This document shows positions 61,861-64,000 of a DNA stretch of 64,000 bases, piece by piece. Position 1 is the first letter of the stretch. Each line of letters starts with the position of its first letter. The notes under the pieces are model-generated. The model did no database searches, had not been told where the DNA came from, and saw only the letters and a list, made by a program, of their open reading frames with translations. The position numbers were made by a program, and so were the translations under genes. The stretch is taken from NCBI RefSeq assembly GCF_020594515.1, contig NZ_JAJCTH010000013.1:85912-149911 (forward strand), read 5' to 3'. Origin of the DNA: Rhodoferax sp. U2-2l (GTDB lineage Bacteria > Pseudomonadota > Gammaproteobacteria > Burkholderiales > Burkholderiaceae_C).

Positions 61861-63207
61861 ATGTTTGAGGCAAAAAACAGCGTGGAGAAACCCCTGGTTT
61901 GGCAAGTCGGGGCCTTGTGTCGGGCCATCGCTGATGCCCTTCAGGCGCGCTTCAACCCGGTGACGGTGCGTGGCGAGCTGTCAGGCTTTTCACGCGCGGC
62001 CAGCGGGCACTGTTACTTCACCTTGAAGGACGCCAGCGGCCAACTGCGCTGCGCCATGTTCAAGCGCGCGGCCACCGGCCTAGCCTTCAACCCGCGTGAC
62101 GGCGAGCTTGTGGAAGTGACCGGCAAGCTGGGGGTGTACGAGCCGCGCGGTGACCTGCAGTTGATTGTGGAGACCATGAGTCGCGCCGGCCAGGGCAGCC
62201 TGTTCGAGCAGTTTTTGCAACTCAAGGCCAAGCTGGAAGCCGAAGGCCTGTTTGAGGCCAGCCGCAAACGCCCGCTGCCGCTGATGCCGCGTGCCATCGG
62301 CCTGGTGACCTCGCTGGGCGCTGCGGCGCTGCACGACGTGGTCACCGCGCTGCAACGGCGCGTGCCGCACATTCCGGTGGTGTTGGCGCCGGCCTCGGTG
62401 CAGGGCAGCCAGGCCCCGTCAGAGCTGATGCAAGCGCTGTCGAGCTTGTATCTTCTGGCCCCATCCGGCCAGGGGGGTGACGCCAAGGTGCCTTACAGGA
62501 CGGCGCGGGGTGTCAATGCAGCACCGCCGGTGGATGTGATCGTGCTGGTGCGCGGCGGTGGTGCGATGGAAGACCTTTGGGCGTTCAACGATGAGTCACT
62601 CGCCCGCTTAATTGCGCAAAGCCCGGTGCCGGTGGTGTGCGGTGTTGGCCATGAGACCGACTTCACCATCGCCGATTTTGTGGCGGACCTGCGCGCACCC
62701 ACGCCCACCGCAGCTGCCGAACTGGTGGCCCAGCCGCGTGACGCCTGGCTGGGCGCGCTGGAAGCCATCGAGCGCCGCGTGCAAGACGCGATGTTGCGCC
62801 ATCTGGACCGGCAAAACCAGCGCCTTGACACGGTCGCTGCCCGGCTCGGGCGGCCATCCGGGCGGCTGGCAGCGCAACGCCTGCGCCTGAGCAACTGCGC
62901 GCAGCGTCTGCAAAGTGGCACCCGGCACAGTGTGCAGGCGCAGCAACAGCATCTGCAGCGCCTCGCCGCGCAGCTGCCGGTGTCCCTGCAGCGTGGCTTG
63001 CAGGCGCAAACCCAGCGGCTGGAGCGCGCCGCCCTACGCCTGAACTTGCTGGACCCGCATCTGGTGCTGGAGCGCGGCTACGCCTGGCTGAGTGACGCCA
63101 CCGGCCAGGCCATCACCCGCGCCGCGCAGACACACGCGGGCCAGGCGGTGACCGCCACCCTGATGGACGGCACGGTTGATTTGACCGTGATCGGCCAAAA
63201 ACCGTGA
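61861..63207 (+). CDS. xseA: Exodeoxyribonuclease VII large subunit
   Basis: A 448-residue nuclease subunit that degrades single-stranded DNA with XseB. It has the N-terminal OB-fold (VTVRGELSGFSRAASGHCYF; VTGKLGVYEPRGDLQLIVE), the catalytic region VILVRG-like VIVLVRGGGAMEDLWAFNDE near 230, and VPVVCGVGHETDFTIADFVA, followed by a long coiled coil. About 27 extra residues (LAPSGQGGDAKVPYRTARGV at the centre) precede the catalytic motif. ATG 61861 matches the family start; the frame opens at 61777. Confidence 0.95.
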   Translation: MFEAKNSVEKPLVWQVGALCRAIADALQARFNPVTVRGELSGFSRAASGHCYFTLKDASGQLRCAMFKRAATGLAFNPRDGELVEVTGKLGVYEPRGDLQLIVETMSRAGQGSLFEQFLQLKAKLEAEGLFEASRKRPLPLMPRAIGLVTSLGAAALHDVVTALQRRVPHIPVVLAPASVQGSQAPSELMQALSSLYLLAPSGQGGDAKVPYRTARGVNAAPPVDVIVLVRGGGAMEDLWAFNDESLARLIAQSPVPVVCGVGHETDFTIADFVADLRAPTPTAAAELVAQPRDAWLGALEAIERRVQDAMLRHLDRQNQRLDTVAARLGRPSGRLAAQRLRLSNCAQRLQSGTRHSVQAQQQHLQRLAAQLPVSLQRGLQAQTQRLERAALRLNLLDPHLVLERGYAWLSDATGQAITRAAQTHAGQAVTATLMDGTVDLTVIGQKP

Positions 63208-63252
63208 AACTTCCTACAATTTGATTTTTCGCAACACCACCCAGAGGAATCC

Positions 63253-63834
63253 ATGGAACACACCTTGCCCGCCCTGCCTTTTGCCATCGACGCTTTGGCC
63301 CCGCATTACTCCAAAGAAACGCTGGAATACCACCATGGCAAGCACCACAACGCCTACGTGGTCAACCTCAACAACCTGCAAAAAGGCACCGAGTTTGAAA
63401 CCATGACGCTGGAAGACATCGTCAAGAAGTCCAGCGGTGGTATTTACAACAATGCCGCACAAATCTGGAACCACACCTTCTTCTGGAACTGTCTGACCCC
63501 CAACGGCGGCGGCGAACCCACCGGCGCCCTGGCTGCCGCCATCACCGCCAAGTGGGGCAGCTACGCGGCGTTCCGCGAAGCATTTGTGAAATCGGCTGTG
63601 GGCAATTTCGGCTCCGGCTGGACCTGGCTCGTGAAAAAGGCCGACGGCACGCTGGACATCGTCAACATGGGCGCTGCGGGTACCCCGCTGACGACCGGCG
63701 ACACCCCGGTGCTGACCGTGGACGTGTGGGAACACGCCTACTACATCGACTACCGCAACATGCGCCCGAAATTTGTCGAAACCTTCCTCGACAAGCTGGT
63801 GAACTGGTCATTTGCCCAAGCCAACTTCGCTTGA
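63253..63834 (+). CDS. sodB: Iron superoxide dismutase
   Basis: A 193-residue cytosolic SOD converting superoxide to oxygen and peroxide. Metal ligands are visible in [23 protein letters not shown], and [16 protein letters not shown]; the [14 protein letters not shown] form and [10 protein letters not shown] suggest the Fe type. AGAGGAA 3 bases before the ATG is the ribosome binding site. It is followed by a strong terminator. Confidence 0.95.
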   Translation: MEHTLPALPFAIDALAPHYSKETLEYHHGKHHNAYVVNLNNLQKGTEFETMTLEDIVKKSSGGIYNNAAQIWNHTFFWNCLTPNGGGEPTGALAAAITAKWGSYAAFREAFVKSAVGNFGSGWTWLVKKADGTLDIVNMGAAGTPLTTGDTPVLTVDVWEHAYYIDYRNMRPKFVETFLDKLVNWSFAQANFA

Positions 63835-63855
63835 TCCGGCCACCCCGGTCACCCA

Positions 63856-63883
63856 AAAGCCACCTGATCAGGTGGCTTTTTTT
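63856..63883 (+). terminator. Rho-independent terminator of sodB
   Basis: AAAGCCACCTGATCAGGTGG and the following CTTTTTTT form a perfect stem (AAAGCCACCTGA/TCAGGTGGCTTT) with almost no loop and a T-run, 20 bases after the sodB stop. Confidence 0.92.
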
Positions 63884-63889
63884 ATGGGT

Positions 63890-64000
63890 TTGACCCGTCC
63901 TGCCAGAAGTTGACACATTTGCCGTCAAGAAAGGGCAGGTGTGATGGATACAGGAGTGAAGCGCACACAGCGCGACTACACGTTGGCTTTTAAGCTGTCG
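63890..64000 (+). mobile_element. Left end of an IS3-family insertion sequence
   Basis: The sequence changes after the sodB terminator to TTTGACCCGTCCTGCCAGAA, a plausible left end of an IS3-type element, followed 50 bases later by a transposase orfA start. The right end and any target duplication lie outside the window. Confidence 0.6.
63944..64000 (+). CDS. IS3-family transposase OrfA, N-terminus (partial)
   Basis: Only 19 codons are visible: VKRTQRDYTLAFKLS after the first four, which matches the helix-turn-helix start of IS3-group OrfA proteins that bind the element's ends. AAGGGCAGG precedes the ATG. The rest is beyond the window, so activity cannot be judged. Confidence 0.75.
   Translation, partial: MDTGVKRTQRDYTLAFKLS

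Overview
The window looks like chromosome of a betaproteobacterium of the order Burkholderiales, most likely family Comamonadaceae (Rhodoferax/Polaromonas-like). The basis is the GC-rich coding sequence, the assimilatory sulfate block cysN-cysD-cysH-DUF934-cysI, the envelope block exbB-exbD-lpxK-trm112-kdsB-adk, and dispersed AGCCCT...AGCTA palindromes of a kind I associate with that family. The family assignment is inference from gene order and style; no rRNA or tRNA gene is present to confirm it.

Layout. 1-11764 is the recBCD locus. The end of recC overlaps recB, but recD lies about 6 kb downstream. Between them are a yigZ-type gene, an AT-richer cassette (5101-9029: Hanks-type Ser/Thr kinase, a small ORF in another frame, a compact SF1/UvrD-like helicase and a 454-residue protein of unknown family), a decayed folD 3' fragment, and an antitoxin followed by a broken toxin. 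11761-19460 holds a DUF3616 protein, a TPR/glycosyltransferase-like protein, a condensation-domain acyltransferase-like protein and a giant transglutaminase-DUF2126 protein. 19597-27568 is the sulfate assimilation cluster on the minus strand. A HigBA-like toxin-antitoxin pair sits beside its end, bracketed by a second diverged copy of the cysN 3' end. 27726-28688 is an esterase.

28.8-35.2 kb is a second AT-rich, defence-like island: an Mrr-type nuclease with a winged-helix-like tail, a HEPN-domain protein, and a tightly overlapping three-gene ABC-three-component (ABC-3C) system made of a DUF4297/Cap4-like nuclease, a middle component and a DUF3732 SMC-like ATPase with a zinc hook. 35.4-63.8 kb is mostly housekeeping: rlmB, creA, a hybrid histidine kinase with its likely solute-binding protein, a split chromate transporter, a lipase-like protein, a MOSC protein, an acyltransferase, a Gfo/Idh oxidoreductase, a chemoreceptor, crcB-DUF190, ygiQ, an OmpR/EnvZ-type pair, a SIMPL protein plus kinase-HDOD-GAF protein, the lpxK block, xseA and sodB. 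The window ends inside an IS3-family transposase orfA.

The best candidate for an undescribed system is the kinase/helicase/unknown-protein operon inside recBCD. The ABC-3C island is a known class in an interesting composite. Short palindromic repeats lie inside or at the edge of reading frames (recB, cysN, the condensation gene and ygiQ), and structured inverted repeats fill the longer gaps.
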